From positions 14,570,001 to 14,634,000 of the forward strand of contig JANTQA010000047.1 in the NCBI GenBank assembly GCA_027625915.1: DNA of 64,000 nt. Direction: 5' to 3'. Source of the DNA: Anaeramoeba flamelloides. Lineage: Eukaryota; Metamonada; Anaeramoebidae. This document shows, in pieces, positions 12,147 through 24,060 of this stretch (within the stretch, counting starts at the first letter, position 1; each line of letters begins with the position of its first letter). Below the pieces are notes generated by a model that did not search any database, was not told where the DNA came from, and saw nothing but the letters and a program-made list of their open reading frames with translations. Made by a program: the position numbers and the translations under genes.

Positions 12147-12635
12147 GTGAAAAAAATACCGTATCTGAAAAAAAATCCCTGATACGATTTTTAAATCTTA
12201 ATATTCTAAAAAATTGTTAATAATCGCTAATATTCAATCAAATCCTCTTTATAAATAGCCAATTTTTTTATGAACCAAGAAATAAACCCACTTAAAGTTC
12301 TTTAAAGTAGGAGTTTCTATAGAATACTCAAGTAATTGTTTGATAACCAAAAGTAGATCAACTTTTTTTTGAAAAACAATCGAGTTTTAAGGAGGTTTGC
12401 AAGATTTTGGAAAATGATAATTTTTTATTCTTGGTTTTTTGATTGATTGAATGGTGTTTTGAACATGTGTAATTTCATTAATCATCACTCTAATAAGTGG
12501 GCGAGTTATAATTTTAAAAAGTTCTTTTAAAAAAAGATTTGATTTTAAATAAACGAAATTACACATCAATTTTCCATAATATTCACAATTAAAAATCTGT
12601 TCAGGCATTTTTTTCATTTCAAGTGATTTTTTCAC
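12147..12635. mobile_element. ~490-bp element with ~95-bp terminal inverted repeats, copy 1
   Basis: Begins GTGAAAAAAATACC and ends TTTTTTCAC, flanked on both sides by TA. Terminal repeats of about 95 bp pair imperfectly (left CCTGATACGATTTTTAAAT, right complement CCTGAACAGATTTTTAATT). The core, including AAACTCGATTGTTTT on the opposite strand, recurs inverted at 15229-15722. No transposase is encoded. It lies 91 bp past the squalene synthase stop codon. Confidence 0.75.
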
Positions 12636-12726
12636 TACTCTAAATATAAAAATCTTTCGAAACTGATAATCATAAGAATGATGAAAAGGAAGAGAATAAA
12701 AAAAATGAAAAAAAAAAAATTCATAT

Positions 12727-13989
12727 TTAAAATATTTTTTTTTCTGTTCTATTTGGAGAATTTACAAAAATTTCATTCTGTTTCTTGGTTGATTTGAAAG
12801 ACTCAAGATCTATTTTTTTCATTAGTTTTTCTCTGTAATGCTCAAAATAAGAATGAGTCTTTTCAAAATTTTTTGTTGTATGAAAAATTTTTAAAGTCAA
12901 ATCCCTTCTGATTTTGACATTTTGGATGAAGACTTTCGAGTTGTTAGTCACCTCGTTTAAGGTGGCGATTGCCATAACTTGAGGGATTGCACAAAATTTG
13001 AAAATTGAATTGTTTTCGATCACTTTCAAATAGTCGAGTACGTCTGGTATATGTTGTAGTGTGTTTGTTACCATTTCGTTTAGGCATGAGAGCGATTTGT
13101 CCTTGTGCAGTTTGTAGCTGCTCTGGCTTAATTTGACCAATTCCTGGGGTGAGTCTGTGTATTTACCCCAAATTTCTGAAGGCCAGAAGATTCTATTCTC
13201 TGGGACGTCTTCGTAGATGTCTCTGATGATGTTTGTCTTTTGTAAAAACAATCCCATTGAAATTGATTGCTTTTTCATCGAATCGAACAGGGACTTTGGC
13301 TGAAGACCAGAAAGCACAAACAGCTCTGTTAAGCCAACCCCCACAATCCCTGCGACATAATAGCAATACTTGTCGAGTTCTTTGGTGTTCTGTATGTTGA
13401 CTTCTCCTTTGAGGACGTTTTCTGACATCCCTTTCCCCATCTCGGCGCAGATTTTGATGATCACCCGCTGGTATTTGGGAGACAATTTGTTGAAATCCTC
13501 AACAAGGTATTTTATTTCGGTGACCAATTTCCTTTCGTTCTCATTTGTGCCACACCTTTGAATGTCGAACAGCCCCTTGACCGGGATAGGATCGATTTTT
13601 AAATACCATCCATCGTCTTGATCATCAACAACCTCTTCTTGTTCCTTATGATCATTTTGCATGCTGAACAAGGTATGAAATCGCCGTAACAAATCGAGTT
13701 TGTACTCCAAGTCCTTAATTGTTTCCATGTCGTCTTCAACTGTGTCAAGTGCCCTTAAGACTAAATAGAAAATACAGACAACCTCGCGAATTTCCTTGTC
13801 CAACTCTTGGATGACAATTGAGAAGCTTCGGCTTGTTTTTTTCAACATCTCCCATTTCCATTCACCTTTTGCATTTGAGTTTAATTTGTTGCTTGGTTTT
13901 TGGACATAAGTTCTTTGAAAGATCTTTTTATTGTATTTGAGAATTAACAAAAAGAAAATTATGAACAAGACGAGGACTAAAATCATCAT
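12727..13989 (-). CDS. ERG9: Squalene synthase (farnesyl-diphosphate farnesyltransferase)
   Basis: Joins two farnesyl diphosphates through presqualene diphosphate to squalene with NADPH, the first committed step to sterols or hopanoid-like triterpenols, at the ER membrane. One exon, 420 aa (human 417). Start at the ATG at 13989, with an in-frame stop a few codons upstream. Motifs: KTSRSF (51-56), first Asp-rich site LDTVEDD (D82, E85, D86-87), KYCYYVAGIVGVGL (207-220), GLFLQKTNIIRD and second Asp site RDIYED (D257, E260, D261), RIFWP. Residues 3-18 form a strong hydrophobic segment (VLVLFIIFFLLIL) followed by basic residues, i.e. an N-terminal anchor. The C terminus is basic and polar with no membrane segment, whereas most eukaryotic squalene synthases are anchored by C-terminal helices. 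Flanked by inverted element copies at 12147-12635 and 15229-15722. Confidence 0.95.
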   Translation of the reverse strand: MMILVLVLFIIFFLLILKYNKKIFQRTYVQKPSNKLNSNAKGEWKWEMLKKTSRSFSIVIQELDKEIREVVCIFYLVLRALDTVEDDMETIKDLEYKLDLLRRFHTLFSMQNDHKEQEEVVDDQDDGWYLKIDPIPVKGLFDIQRCGTNENERKLVTEIKYLVEDFNKLSPKYQRVIIKICAEMGKGMSENVLKGEVNIQNTKELDKYCYYVAGIVGVGLTELFVLSGLQPKSLFDSMKKQSISMGLFLQKTNIIRDIYEDVPENRIFWPSEIWGKYTDSPQELVKLSQSSYKLHKDKSLSCLNEMVTNTLQHIPDVLDYLKVIENNSIFKFCAIPQVMAIATLNEVTNNSKVFIQNVKIRRDLTLKIFHTTKNFEKTHSYFEHYREKLMKKIDLESFKSTKKQNEIFVNSPNRTEKKIF

Positions 13990-15228
13990 TAATTTTCTCT
14001 AAATCGATTTTTGTATTGATTTTTATTTTGGTTTATTGGAAAAATGTCAGAAATTTTGGTCCTTTGGTTCTTATCGTGTTTGAAAAAAAACTAATTCGCA
14101 AAAATTTGGTAAAATAAAATTTTTTTTATTAAGGAAAAGAAAATGAAAAATAAATTTTTTTTTTGAGAAGTTGAATTATTTTTTTTTTCTTTTTTTACAA
14201 TCTCAAACAAAAACTTTGTTGGCACAAAAATGTTTAATCCGATTATTTGAGCTCTCTTTTATGAATTTTCGAACACACAAATTATATTATTTGTCAAAAT
14301 TATTTTGAAAGAAATACCTGAAATGAAAACACCTTCTTTTGTTTGTCCATGATTGAAACAAGTTAGTTTGATAAAAAATCGATTTTTAGCTTTAAAAACT
14401 ATGGAAGGTGATTTTGATTTGAATTTAAAAAAACAGGAAATACTGTTTTCTTGGGAAGATAGGATTTTCAAATTTGTGAAGTTCTGGTTAGGGTGTATAT
14501 GTCTAACTTATTTTGAGCACTATTCAGATTTTTGGGTTCTAAAAACTTGAGGACAAGTTTGAAATTTTCTGATTAAAAAAAATTTGTAAAGGTTTTTATT
14601 GATTTACACGAAAACATTTTTTAACTTGTAGAATTTATTGTTTTCATTTGTGTCAAAAGAATTCAATAAATCTAAGATTCTTTGTTTTTTGAAAGGGACT
14701 TCCCAATGAATTTTGAACCTTGCAAAAACCACCATCAAAATTTTCAACATCTTGGAATACGAACAATTATTTTTGTTTTGTTTAGAAAGTAATGAAGAGG
14801 GAATTTTCGCATTTTATTCTTTATCAAAAAAAAACTTTTTTTTTTTCGCCTTTGTTGGATTTAATAATTTCCGAGAGACCTTAAGTGTTATACTTAAAAG
14901 TTTTTTCAAATAAAATTAGTTTGGTTACTTTATACTGTTACTTTCAAAATAAAAAGATCAAAATTTTCATTCGGCTTTCCGAAAAAATCACTTTCCATGA
15001 ATTATTATTAAATCATCAAATCTCGGCAATTCTAAAAAGGAAATTAAGATTTTTAACTTCTTTTCAGATTATATAAATTTGAAAAGTTCATGAGTTAAGA
15101 AGATTTGTTTTTTCTAAATCTGAATAAAAATAATGTTCAATTTATTTTGAAACAAATAGGAGTCACCATTCAAGTTGAGAAGATTTGATCATAAAAGTAT
15201 TTGAAAAGATTTCTTTTTATATTTTATA
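13990..15228. other. Intergenic; fragment of a dispersed repeat
   Basis: No protein motif in the short frames (14259-14550, 14713-15076). About 14935-14990 contains CAAAATAAAAAGATCAAAAT followed by TTCATTCGGCTTTCC, which recurs inverted at about 34475-34530 and, weaker, at about 15965-16010. This marks a dispersed, non-coding repeat. Confidence 0.5.
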
Positions 15229-15722
15229 GTTGTGGACAAAATCTAAATCATGAAAATAATATAGGACAATATTTATAGTTGTGAATATTAGTAAAATTGT
15301 TTTAATTTCGTTTATTCAAAATCAAATAGTTTTTTTAAGAACCAAACTTTTAAAATTATAACTCACCCACTTATTAAAATGATGATTAATGGAATTGTAC
15401 TTGTTCAAAACACCATTCAATTCATCAAAAAACAAGAATAACAAAATATCATTTTCCAAACTCTAGCAAACCTCTGTAAAACTCGATTGTTTTACAAAAT
15501 AAAGTTGATTTAGTTTGGTTATCAAATAATTACACGAGTATTCTATAGACACCTTACTTTAATGAACTATAAGTAGGTTTATTAATAAGTTCATAAAAAA
15601 TTTGGTTGTTTATAAAAAGGATTTGATTTAAAATATTTACAAATATAGATTAATTTTCCTAATTTTCATAATTGAAAAATCTTGTCAGGCATTTTTTTTC
15701 ATTCCATTATTTTTTTCCTTTA
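15229..15722. mobile_element. ~490-bp TIR element, copy 2 (inverted relative to copy 1)
   Basis: The core 15322-15630 is the reverse complement of about 12235-12546 with long matches (ACTCACCCACTTATTA.., AACACCATTCAATTCATC, TATTCTATAGACACC). The outer parts match the terminal repeats of copy 1 in both orientations (right end CTTGTCAGGCATTTTTTTTC). The left end, near ATAGTTGTGGACAAAATC, is more decayed. Ends are approximate. Confidence 0.7.
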
Positions 15723-16309
15723 TTTTTTCAAGAGTTAAAACAAAAGTGTTCACCCAAAAATAAAAACAAGCTTAAAGGAAGAAGGTTTTATTACAAACTA
15801 CTGTTAATTGTAAAATAAAAATAACAAAATTTTTAATTAACATTTCCAAAAAAAAACCACACCTCTCAATATTTCAAACAAATCATCAAAGGTTACCAAT
15901 TCTAGATACTAGTTGTAAATTTAAGTTTCTTTTTAGATATTAAAAATTTGAAATGGAACAATGATTTATAAATTACAATTTTGGAAAGCTGAAAGAAAAT
16001 TTTGTTCCCTTTCTTTTACAACCAATAGTATATTATGGCTTTTCAATTTTGTTTTTATATTGCTAATGAAAATATCAGTTTCAGAAAAAAGATCTGTTTG
16101 AGATACAGAGAATTGGAAGTTTAGATTATTTCATAAAATATTTGATTAATTGATTGTTCTATTATTGAGAAATAAATTTTCAGGTGAAAGGAGTGAAACT
16201 GTAGACAAAAAGACTCTTGAAAGAGTTCCATAATTTCAGTTAAATTTACAAACTGCAATTTCTTTTTTCAAAAAATAAGAAATTTTTACAAATCTCAACA
16301 ATTATTTTA

Positions 16310-16339
16310 GTTTCTATTTGGTCACGTAAATGATAGGAT

Positions 16340-16378
<39 letters not shown>

Positions 16379-16433
16379 TTTTCTTCTTCTCTTTTTTTTA
16401 TTTGATAAATTTTCTTTTAATGACTCCTTTCTC

Positions 16434-16464
<31 letters not shown>

Positions 16465-16480
16465 ATCTCTACAATTTTCA
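16310..16480 (+). repeat. Dispersed repeat with (TA)n and (AAAT)n, relative at 51418-51540
   Basis: TTTCTATTTGGTCACG.AAATGATA, then TTTTCTTCTTCTCTTTTTTT, ATTTGAT and ACTCCTTTCTCTAAATAAAT occur here and in the same order and strand at 51418-51540. This copy has expanded (TA)n (16347-16374) and AAAT repeats (16435-16467). Confidence 0.7.
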
Positions 16481-16793
16481 AAAAAAATAGGTAAATTTAA
16501 AACAAGTTTTTTAACCCGTTTGAAAAGTGACTCTGCCTTTTTTGAAATTATATTAATACTCATGCTTTAAACTCTGGAATATGTTAAAATGAAATTTATC
16601 ATAATTTATTTGGAGAATTTTAATGTTCATTCCTTTTCAAGAGAAATTTTAATTTTGTATTTTTAAATAAAGTTTTATCTTCAAAATTTCAGAGATATAA
16701 AACCCTAAATATTAAAGTTTTAAAAGATCTAATTTATCAATATTCATTTAACCTTGGATATGTTATTAAGAATTAAATATATATTTCCATATA

Positions 16794-16987
16794 CAGTGGG
16801 TTCCAGTTTAAGGCACAAACTTCAACGAAATTTAAGGAACAATAAACGTCTCAAATTAAGGCACAAAATTTAGATTCTAATAAAATAAATTGTAAAAAAT
16901 AAAATTACAAATTTTGCCTCTTAATTCGTGATTTTATTGTGCCTTGAATTTCGTTCAAAGTTTGTTCCATAAAAGTGGAACTGATGG
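16794..16987. mobile_element. Palindromic MITE, CAGTCAGTTCC family, copy 2
   Basis: CAGTGGGTTCCAGTTTAAGG at the left, AAAAGTGGAACTGATGG at the right, TA on both sides. Internal AAATTAAGGCACAAAATTT pairs with its complement. Confidence 0.85.
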
Positions 16988-17470
16988 TATTAATAAAATT
17001 TGATATAAATTATGCACTGGGTTTTGGATATTATTAAAGTATGTAATAATTAAAAGTTAATGTATATAAGTATAATTTAGTTCAAGTGACTCAGATTAAC
17101 TCCAATTTTAAATGATAATGAAGATTTTTTTTTTTAATAATGATTGTAATTAAAACTTTTCATATAGTAAATATTTAAAAATTACTTTTCCCAAATATAA
17201 AGATGCAAAATATTATTATTTTTATTTAAGTATTTAATTCTTGATATTTAGAACTTTCAAAAAGAACACAATTTTCAATTTATTAATTACAAAAATTTAT
17301 CTCAGTAATTATTTCAAAAATAAATAGAATGAATTTTTAATTTTTATTTTTATGAAATTAAAATATTTTTCAAAAATATTTATCAACTTTATTATTTTAT
17401 GGAAGGAATTATATATTTTTAACTGTTTATTTCGTCAGAAAAGGTAAATTTATATTTTTGGATTAATAAC

Positions 17471-17505
<35 letters not shown>

Positions 17506-17730
17506 CATTGTTTTTAATTTTTTTTTCTTAGGTTTCCAAAACAGAAAAAAATCATCTTATAAAACATCATTTTTGTACAAGTTAATTGGCTTTTTCTAAA
17601 TAAATTGAAAAGATATTATTTATTAGTAAAATATTGTCTTATCAATCCCCTTTTGCTAAAAATTGAGTAATAAACCAGTAATAATTTCAACTATTTGAAA
17701 AGTATAACTCGCCTAAAATAATAACTTCTA

Positions 17731-17922
17731 GTTAGTTCCATTTTTAAGGCACAAACTTTCAACAAAATTGAAGGTACAATAAAATCACGAATTAAGGCAC
17801 AAAATTTGTAATTTTATTTTTTACAATTTATTTTTTTCGAATCTGAATTTTGTGCCTTAATTTGGGATTTTTTTTGTGCCTTGGATTTTGTTGAAAGTTT
17901 GTGTCTTAAAAGAGGAACTGAC
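17731..17922. mobile_element. Palindromic MITE, CAGTCAGTTCC family, copy 3
   Basis: GTTAGTTCCATTTTTAAGGC at the left and TTAAAAGAGGAACTGAC at the right. Internal AAGGCACAAACTTTCAAC pairs with GTTGAAAGTTTGTGTCTT. TA precedes the left end; the right flank is T-rich, so the duplication is not clean. Confidence 0.85.
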
Positions 17923-18459
17923 TTTTTTTAAAAAAAAACAATAGATAATGTTTAGTATTTTAGAGCAACAAATAATTATTAAATCTAACCAATAATAAAT
18001 TTTTAAATAATTCTAAAAAAATAATATCATGATATTTTATAAATTAAAAAAAATAAAACCAAAAACTAAAAAAAGGTAAATCACATTTTTTGAAATAGTT
18101 ATTATTGATTCTTTATTACTGAACTTTCACCGAAAAGGGGGTTAAAAAAATAGATTTTGACAATTGATTATCTGTTTTTAGGGGGAAATTTTAGAGTCAA
18201 TATTTTTTTAATTTTTATTTGCATATCGAAGATTGGTTTTTTTTTCAACTTGAAAATTTTTTTCCAAAAAAAACGAAAAACAGAAATTAGAAAAAACCAA
18301 TCAAAAACAAAAAAAAAAAAAAAGAAATCGAAAAAAAATCGAAAAAACAATGAGCAAAAATGTGAAATAACTGATTTCCAAAATTGAAACTTACCAAGTT
18401 AATTTTTTTCTTCTAATGTTCAATAAAACTCTTTAAACACAAATAATTCATCCATTAAA

Positions 18460-19079
18460 ACTGGGATTCTTTGAGAGAAAAATGGTTTATTTTCAAAAAA
18501 AACTTTGAATTTTTAAGAACATTCAAATGTTATTCTCTTTAGAATTCTTTCTATTCTTAAATTGGTAATATCAAATAGAGAGTGATATATTAATCCTGAT
18601 TAAATTAAAACCTATTGTTTGTATTTCAGAATATGTGCTTCAAAAGATTTTCGAAAAAAATAAAAAATAAAATAAAAACTTTTTTTTGGACAAAACAAGC
18701 AACAGCCAATTTCAATAAAAAACAGACAATAAGACAAGATACAAATGATTTTTTGGACAATAAAATATTTTTATAAGTTTTTGTTTCTCTTGGAAATTTT
18801 GTCAAGATGAAACCTCTTCTGAAAAAATATTTTAGGAGGTCAAAAAGAAAAAAATAACCAACCAATTTTCATACACTCTAAAAAATATCAGATAAAATTG
18901 TGATCATAAAATTTTGATATTTTTAATTAAAATAATGTCACACAAAGAAACAAATTGAATTATTATTAAGATACAATTAACTGTTAAATAACAATTTAGA
19001 ATATTTTAATAATTATCTGAGGATTAATTTTAATAAAGAAATTTACACACAAATTTACGCCTCTTTTTTGAAAATAGCT
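18460..19079. mobile_element. Copy of the ~580-bp TIR element seen at 51860-52440
   Basis: The internal part (18690-18970) runs parallel to 52060-52330 (CAATTTCAAT.AAAAAC, AAATGATTTTTT..ACAA, CCAATTTTCA, GATAAAAT.G.GATCATAAA). The right end, TTTTGAAAATAGCTTGTATA, matches TCTTGGAAATAGCTTATATA there. The left end is decayed and its position approximate. No intact reading frame. Confidence 0.65.
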
Positions 19080-19265
19080 TGTATAATTTAAAAAGGGTAG
19101 GTGTTTAAAAAATATCTGTGAAAAACTCACATAAAATGAAATAAATTTCAAAATAACATTAAAAAAAAAATAAAAAAAAATGTTAAAATATGTTATTTTG
19201 ATGAATTCTTTGGTCTTCATTAAATTGTAAGTCCAATAAAATGAAATCTGTCTCGCGCTGTCGAT

Positions 19266-20353
19266 TTATTTTTGTTTTTTCTTGTTCTTTGAAATATTTT
19301 TCTTGTTCTTTGAATTATTTTTCTTTGCTGAGTCACCAAAAACATAACTTTCTTGATCAAGTGCAATTAAAACGGAGCTAGCAGACAAGAGTTGTACCAA
19401 ATTGATAAAATGCTTTAAAGCTGCGAGTGGCATTGACAAAAGAGCGACAAAGCCAAAAACATTCATGTTAATAAATTGTTGAGGGATATATTGTTGGAGA
19501 GTGACAATAACATCTGGGGACAAGAAGGATTTGAATAGTGGCACCTTAATACCATAAATGGAGTCAAAATAAGAAAGGTACAAAAAGATATTGAAAACTT
19601 CGGCCATTGTTACAAGGAGCCCTAAGAAAAATTTGTTACCATAGTATAACCTTAATAAAAAGTTTTGTCCTTGAGGATCTTTGTGGGAGTCTTTTTTAGA
19701 GTACAAAGCAGAGTACATTTGCATAAAGTGTGAGCTAATGTCAAGGGAAATTAGACACGAAAAAATTACTCCCCATTTTGGATACACATTGCTCAAGACA
19801 ACAAACAAACAGGATGTACTTGCACGATCGATTACCATATCAAGTACAGCTCCAAAACGAGAACCTTTATTTTTTAATTTTGAAGATTTGTTTGTTAATT
19901 TTTTTTTTTTTGTTTGTTTATTTTTTTTTTTGTTGTTTATCATTAAAGGGTACAAAGTGTTTGTTTAGTATTTTTTGTTTTTTGTTGTATATCAAAACTG
20001 GCTTGATTGAGGAACATTTTTAAAAGCATTTCAAAAATTAAGGAAAGTTTTTCAAAAAAAGAAACAAGTGCATTGGTTGTTGTTAAACGTTTTTGAAAAA
20101 AAGAAAAAAAGTAAGAAAAAAGAATAAAGAAAAAAATTTTTTTTTTCAAATCAGTAAAATTTAGAAAGGAAAAAGAAATACATTGGTTTAATAACCTCGC
20201 AGTATAACCGTCAAGTGCATCAAGAATATAAGACACACTATAGAATATCACATATAATACTGGATCTTGGAGTGAATAAACCCAACTAAGAATCAAGAAA
20301 ATTGTTCGAAGATAGCCGATAATATTTGGTACATAAAGTGCTGGATGAACCAT
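19266..20353 (-). CDS. PIS1: Phosphatidylinositol synthase (CDP-DAG:inositol 3-phosphatidyltransferase), two exons
   Basis: ER membrane enzyme making phosphatidylinositol from CDP-diacylglycerol and myo-inositol. Exons 20353-20182 and 19864-19266 with a 317-nt intron (donor GTATTT, acceptor AAAG) give 256 aa; family members are typically 210-230. Splicing rebuilds the CDP-alcohol phosphotransferase signature exactly: D45-x2-D48-G49-x2-A52-R53-x8-G62-x3-D66-x3-D70, with the intron falling between NQ57 and C58. The start VPNIIGYLR matches the family N terminus (VPNLIGYAR). Several hydrophobic segments follow. The extra length is a Lys/Asn-rich tail ending KKQK, which fits a KKxx ER-retrieval signal. 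Neither exon frame alone carries the whole active site. Confidence 0.92.
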
Positions 20354-20547
20354 TTGATGAAGGGTGAATTTCCAAAGTTGAAAAGGATAAAAAAATAAAA
20401 AAAAGTAAAAACGTTACGTATTTTTGTGATGTCAAACAGTAAACATCAAACAAACACCATTTCTTATAAATTCAAAGATTCTAATAATACTTGTGATTGT
20501 TTTTTCAGTGCAGTTGTCTGCCAAATAATTGGGATCTAATTTTCACT

Positions 20548-21630
20548 TACTTGTATTTGAAGATCTAATGGGAAAAATTTTCACTTCATTTTCCAGATTT
20601 TTCTTTGAGCTATAGAGTTTTTCAACCAGAAAGTTGTAATTTATGGCTATATTTGTTTAAAAGTAGTTGAAAATGATGAGTGTAAATTTTTTCTGTCGAT
20701 AATTCAAATACCTAGCAATTTTCCTTTTTTTAGAAATACTGTTTACTGATAAGTAGGTTGTAATTTGTGATCTTAATTTTTAAAATCAAATCTTTTTACT
20801 TCTTTAATCAGCAAAGATGAGTATTAAGGGTGAAAATAATAATTGAATAATATTATTAATCTTGACAACAAATTTTTCGATTGATAGAAATTTCTTTTTT
20901 AATTTATTCTGTATTAATGACAGGTTCTTTTGAAAATTAACTTGTTCTAATCAAACTTGAATAAATCTTTCCAAAAAAAGTTCCTTTCAATAGTAGTTTA
21001 TTTTAGGCAAAATTTTTATTCAGAAAAATAAAACGATAATAAAATTTTCACCAAAAAAACAAGATCTTTAATACTTTTCAAATCTCTTGCAAAAATCCTT
21101 AAGCAAACAATAAATTCACTATAAAGCTCAAGTTTGTTTGGAATAACTTTTTAAAATTGCTTTTAATTGCTCGCATTTGATACAAGAATAGGATAAAATT
21201 TCATCTCTATATTCCTCTTTTAATTTTGATCGACTTTTTTATTCAGGGTTGTTAGTTCACCAATTTACACAATAAAAAAAGAACCAATTACATTATTCTA
21301 GATTGCAAAATTCTGTTTATTTTTTGCTAGCTTTATTTGTAAAATAAGGAAAATTGCTGGTTATTTGAATTAGAACAGGAAAAATTCACACTCAACATTT
21401 GCAACTACTTTTTAACAAATATAGCCATAAATTACAACTTTCTGGTTGAAATATTATTAAGAAAAAGAAAAATAGTGAAAAAGATGAATAAGAATTCTCC
21501 AATTTATATCTTCAAATATAAGTATTAAAGAAAATTTTTGTAGAAAATATATTTCTATCGAAAGAAACTTTTTTTGGAAAGATTTATTCAAGTTTGAATA
21601 CTACACATTAATTTTCAAAAGAGCTTTTTT
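20548..21630. repeat. Compound inverted repeats (A-B-A'-B')
   Basis: Segment A (20548-20731) is the reverse complement of 21350-21540; shared text includes GTTGTAATTTATGGCTATAT, and CAACCAGAAA. Segment B (20925-20995, with AACTTGAATAAATCTTTCC) is the reverse complement of 21545-21630. The order A, B, A', B' is not a simple palindrome and implies two insertions or a rearrangement. A is related to the AAATGGGAAAA palindromes at 4.8 and 60.6 kb. Confidence 0.7.
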
Positions 21631-22136
21631 TATAAACACATTATTTAAATCTGAAATTTTTTAGTATCCTTTATACAAGTTTCTAAAAAATAGAGACTAA
21701 TAAGGTATTATTAATAAATTAAATAGAAAACAAGATTAAGTTAATATATCGAAGGAATAATTGTAAAAAAATATATTTTAATTTTTTTATCATTTTCTCC
21801 ATTATTTGGGCAGATTTAGGATTTTTTTTATTTAGATATTTTGCTAAAGGGTTACAATGATACATTTTGCATATTTAAACAATATCTCCATATAAATGAT
21901 TAATTCTTAACCAAAGATTAATATATTTATCTTTAAAGTATCTGTACTGATTTGAATTGTTACTATATTTCCAATTGATCAAACAAACAAAACCCCTTTC
22001 AGTGTTTTTGAAAATCACTGGGCTTCATTTTTATCTGTTATCCCTTAACAGGTCACTTCAAAAACATCTATCCTACCAAATATTTATTGAAGAAAAATAA
22101 TAAAGTTTCCCAATACTACTATGATTGTTTACTAAA

Positions 22137-22309
22137 TTATACCCAAAAAAGTGGTATGTTTATTATTGATTTCAAATAATATTCCATTTCAATGCATTTC
22201 TTTTTATAAATCAATAATATCAAATTACGAGAATTATTACAACCAATCAAATCAGCTCTTATAGTTTGTATTCTAAAATATGTTCATCAAAAGATCATCA
22301 AAAAAAAAG

Positions 22310-22343
<34 letters not shown>

Positions 22344-22370
22344 TTTTTAGGACAAAATAATGAACGATGA
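22137..22370. mobile_element. Fragment of the ~580-bp TIR element family
   Basis: Starts TATACCCAAAAAAGTGGTAT, similar to the left end of the 51860 element (GGTATTTCCAAAAAAGTGGG). About 22265-22365 parallels 18615-18710 (GTTTGTATT, AAAATATGTTCATCAAAAGA, TTTTTAGGACAAAA), with an (AT)n expansion at 22316-22342. The right end is not recognised. Confidence 0.5.
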
Positions 22371-24028
22371 ATGTAAGTAAAAAAATAGGAAAATTTTTAT
22401 AAGGATACCAACGATTTCATTAACAATACATAAAATTTATAATTTTTTTCATCTATTTTCTAATTGCTTAAATAAAAGTTGTAAAATCATTCATATTAAA
22501 ATTTCTTTTTTATCTTGATTTGATATTTATAGTAATTTATCTAAAAAAAAAGTAAATTTTTTAGTATTATCTTATTTTCATTTATTCATTTTATTAAAAA
22601 ATTAACAAAATTACCGAATAATTATTAATAATAAATCCACGTAATGTGTTTTGAATTCCTATTAAAAATAATAAAATTTCAGATTTAAACAATAAAAAAA
22701 AATTAAAAATCTTTTAAAAAAATGTAAAAATCTATAATTATTATTTGTTTTTCCAATATCAAAAATAAAATACAATAACAGAACTGTCGTTATTAGTATG
22801 GAGTTGAGAAAATAAGGAATATATTTTTCTTGATAGGGTGATATTTATATCACCCAGAACGAAAAACATTTTGATTGTTGTTGAAACAATGTGTCAAATT
22901 GCGTGAGTTATTATTTGTTGAAATAGTGAGGATCTACAAAGAAAAAATTAATTAATTTAAAAATAGAAATCAAAAAATAAAAAAAAAAATAGAAAAAATA
23001 CTTTTTTCATTTCTTTTTAGATCTTTCAAACACGACGATTTTTTGTATTATTTAAAACTGTTTTTAAATAAGAGACTCTCAACTCAAAAAGAATTTTTTT
23101 ATTAATTTTAACCTTTTTAAAAAGTTATTTTCTTGATCCCCTTTAAACTCTTAAAATAGCTAACACTCATTAAGAACAACACCTTCTAAAATTTATTTTT
23201 TTCAAGAAAAACATAACTGGTTAATTAAGATCTCGATAAAATTCACATTTCTTCTATTCCCCTATCTCTTCTATTTTTATTATTAAGACACGATTTCGAG
23301 GAACTGAGCTAGTTATTTCTCAAAAAAACAAAAAACGAGAAAAATTCAATAATACGCAGAATCAGTAGAGTATTATTAAATACAGATTTTTTTTCAAGGG
23401 AATAACCAATATAAATATGACTAGAAAAAAGGTTATTTTTTAACATTTTTTTTAGCTTAGGTTTCAAAAAAATAATAACTACTTGATCTAATAAATCTTT
23501 TGACTTTTTTTTATTAAATAAAATCTGGATTAAAGATAAATAAGAAAATAAATATAATAGCACATCAATATTATTTTATATTTTTTAGTTTAAGCTTGAT
23601 GAAATTTATGGCCAATCTGATTGACTAAGAGATATATCTTTTTTTTTTTTTGAAATAAATTCACCTCAAATATCAAATTGTATTCTTATTAAGAACCAAT
23701 AATTCACAAATAAGTATTTTCTCTCTTTCAATAAATAATATTTGATTTGAGTTGAATAAAGATCCTTTCTAATAAATTAGTCCAACTTTTTTGGAAATAT
23801 CTTAGATTTTTTTTTTTATTTTTTTTATTTACCACCAATTTAAAAAAACATTATTTTGTAAAAATTATTTAGGATTTATTTATTTGTTAATAATATTTTC
23901 TTTTTCATTTTTTTTTTTTTTTTTTTTTTTTCAATTAAAGATATTTTAGTAGATATATATAAAAAAACAAATGGTTATTATATAATATTAAATCTTGTAA
24001 GGAATTGAAAATAAAATTTTCAAAAAAT

Positions 24029-24060
<32 letters not shown>

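Noticed and set aside
12387-12635. 82-aa frame on the minus strand
   Set aside because: Lies entirely within the ~490-bp TIR element and shows no protein motif; the second copy does not keep the frame.
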